A DNA stretch of 64,000 nucleotides from contig NZ_SZQF01000001.1 of NCBI RefSeq assembly GCF_005869935.1, positions 496,001 to 560,000 on the forward strand. The letters run 5' to 3'. The translations under genes and the position numbers were made by a program. Every line of letters begins with the position of its first letter. The stretch's first letter is position 1. The stretch is from Winogradskyella algicola (GTDB lineage: Bacteria; Bacteroidota; Bacteroidia; Flavobacteriales; Flavobacteriaceae). A model generated the notes under the pieces. The model did not search any database, was not told where the DNA came from, and saw only the letters and a list, made by a program, of their open reading frames with translations. This document shows positions 63,509-64,000 of this stretch, piece by piece.

Positions 63509-64000
63509 ATGAATAGAGCATATTACAAAAACTCAATAACCGAATTTTTAAGAGAAGACTCTAGTTTAATTCTTGGGGAATTAAGTTTAAATCACGCAAA
63601 TCGTTCCCTTGAAGATTTACAGAGAAATGCATGGGTTAAGCAGATTGAAATTCTAAAAAAAGAATTGATAGGTTTAAATGGTTCTTTGTATTTCGAATTT
63701 CAGATACCTAGGATGGGTAAACGTGTTGATAATATAATTATAGTTAATGATTATGTGTTTGTATTGGAGTTTAAGGTAGGTGATAATTCATTTGGAAAAA
63801 GCGCGGAATTGCAGGTAATAGACTATTGCTTGGATTTGAAAAATTTTCATGAAGGAAGTCATTTTGCAAAATTAGTTCCACTTTTGGTAGCAACTAATGC
63901 ATGCAATTCTGAATTTAACTTAGTTGAGGTTCTTAATCATAATCAAGTTGTAAAATGTAATCAAATAGGAATAAGAAATGCGATAAATATAATTACCAAG
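63509..64000 (+). CDS. DUF2075/Schlafen group 3-type nuclease-helicase, N-terminal part
   Basis: 164 codons to the window edge, no stop. Begins MNRAYYKNSITEFL; then LQRNAWVKQIEILK, YFEFQIPRMGKRVD and FVLEFKVG. The last two carry a PD-(D/E)XK pattern (Asp74, Glu87-x-Lys89), and Gln102 in LQVIDY fits the motif IV Gln. This arrangement is the N-terminus of COG3410 proteins, where a SLFN-g3 (DUF2075) helicase follows after about residue 200. The helicase part is not in the window, so that half is inferred. Zero bases separate it from the Xre gene. Likely defence or mobile-element function. Confidence 0.8.
   Translation, partial: MNRAYYKNSITEFLREDSSLILGELSLNHANRSLEDLQRNAWVKQIEILKKELIGLNGSLYFEFQIPRMGKRVDNIIIVNDYVFVLEFKVGDNSFGKSAELQVIDYCLDLKNFHEGSHFAKLVPLLVATNACNSEFNLVEVLNHNQVVKCNQIGIRNAINIITK

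Noticed and set aside
1..64000. CRISPR array or integrated prophage
   Set aside because: No regularly spaced direct repeats with unique spacers, no integrase, and no structural phage genes; the only tandem repeats are the 33-bp units at 61137-61219, which have no spacers.

Overview
The window comes from a low-GC marine-type member of the Flavobacteriaceae (Bacteroidota). The evidence is a type IX secretion cassette (PorP/SprF-like protein plus a type-B sorting-domain adhesin), an IPExxxVDY-family protein, DUF3078 and DUF2480 proteins, many short lipoproteins, an AddAB-like nuclease pair, HMG-CoA synthase, and promoters carrying the Bacteroidota -7 element TAnnTTTG. I cannot name the genus from sequence alone.

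Layout. 1-1.8 kb: the start of a MATE exporter, a GNAT acetyltransferase, a two-domain universal stress protein and tRNA-Ala(GGC). 1.8-11.4 kb: a minus-strand run with an alpha/beta hydrolase, AddB-like nuclease, OmpA/TSP3 porin-like protein, kbl and AddA-like helicase-nuclease. 11.5-12.6 kb: sodA, followed by a 508-base gene-free stretch holding two copies of a small structured RNA unit, each with its own -7 box and terminator. 12.6-16.9 kb: purF, a PfkB kinase, rnhA and purN. 17-21.3 kb: acpP-fabF-rnc, an IPExxxVDY protein and pyk. 21.5-32.2 kb: dinB, a CYTH protein, a YciI-like lipoprotein and the T9SS cassette. 32.4-38 kb: endonuclease/exonuclease/phosphatase protein, hflX, PBP1A and DUF3078. 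38.1-48.2 kb: a long minus-strand SUF iron-sulfur cluster (sufA-sufB-lipoprotein-sufC-sufD, then sufS-META lipoprotein-sufE-DUF59, HMG-CoA synthase, DUF2480), interrupted by two plus-strand membrane-protein genes. 48.3-55 kb: an operon of four exported proteins (choice-of-anchor B, seven-repeat propeller, MbnP-like, di-heme peroxidase), thiL, and three paralogous small zinc-ribbon genes. 55-58.8 kb: alpha/beta hydrolase, class C beta-lactamase-like hydrolase and brnQ.

The right end is accessory. A D12-class adenine methyltransferase sits tail-to-tail with a DUF4143 AAA ATPase. Beyond the ATPase lie 33-bp tandem repeats and a decayed second copy of the methylase 3' end. After an aspartate kinase come a frameshifted small gene, an Xre regulator with a perfect 14-bp inverted-repeat operator and an apparently leaderless mRNA, and, abutting it, the start of a DUF2075/Schlafen-type nuclease-helicase cut off by the window edge. 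This last pair looks like a self-regulated defence module.

Dispersed non-coding structure is prominent. A 79-80 base REP-like element made of two inverted 29-mers occurs twice in full, both times between convergent genes, and once as a half element. A different nested palindrome precedes the methylase, and a terminator-like hairpin lies inside the first codons of rnc.
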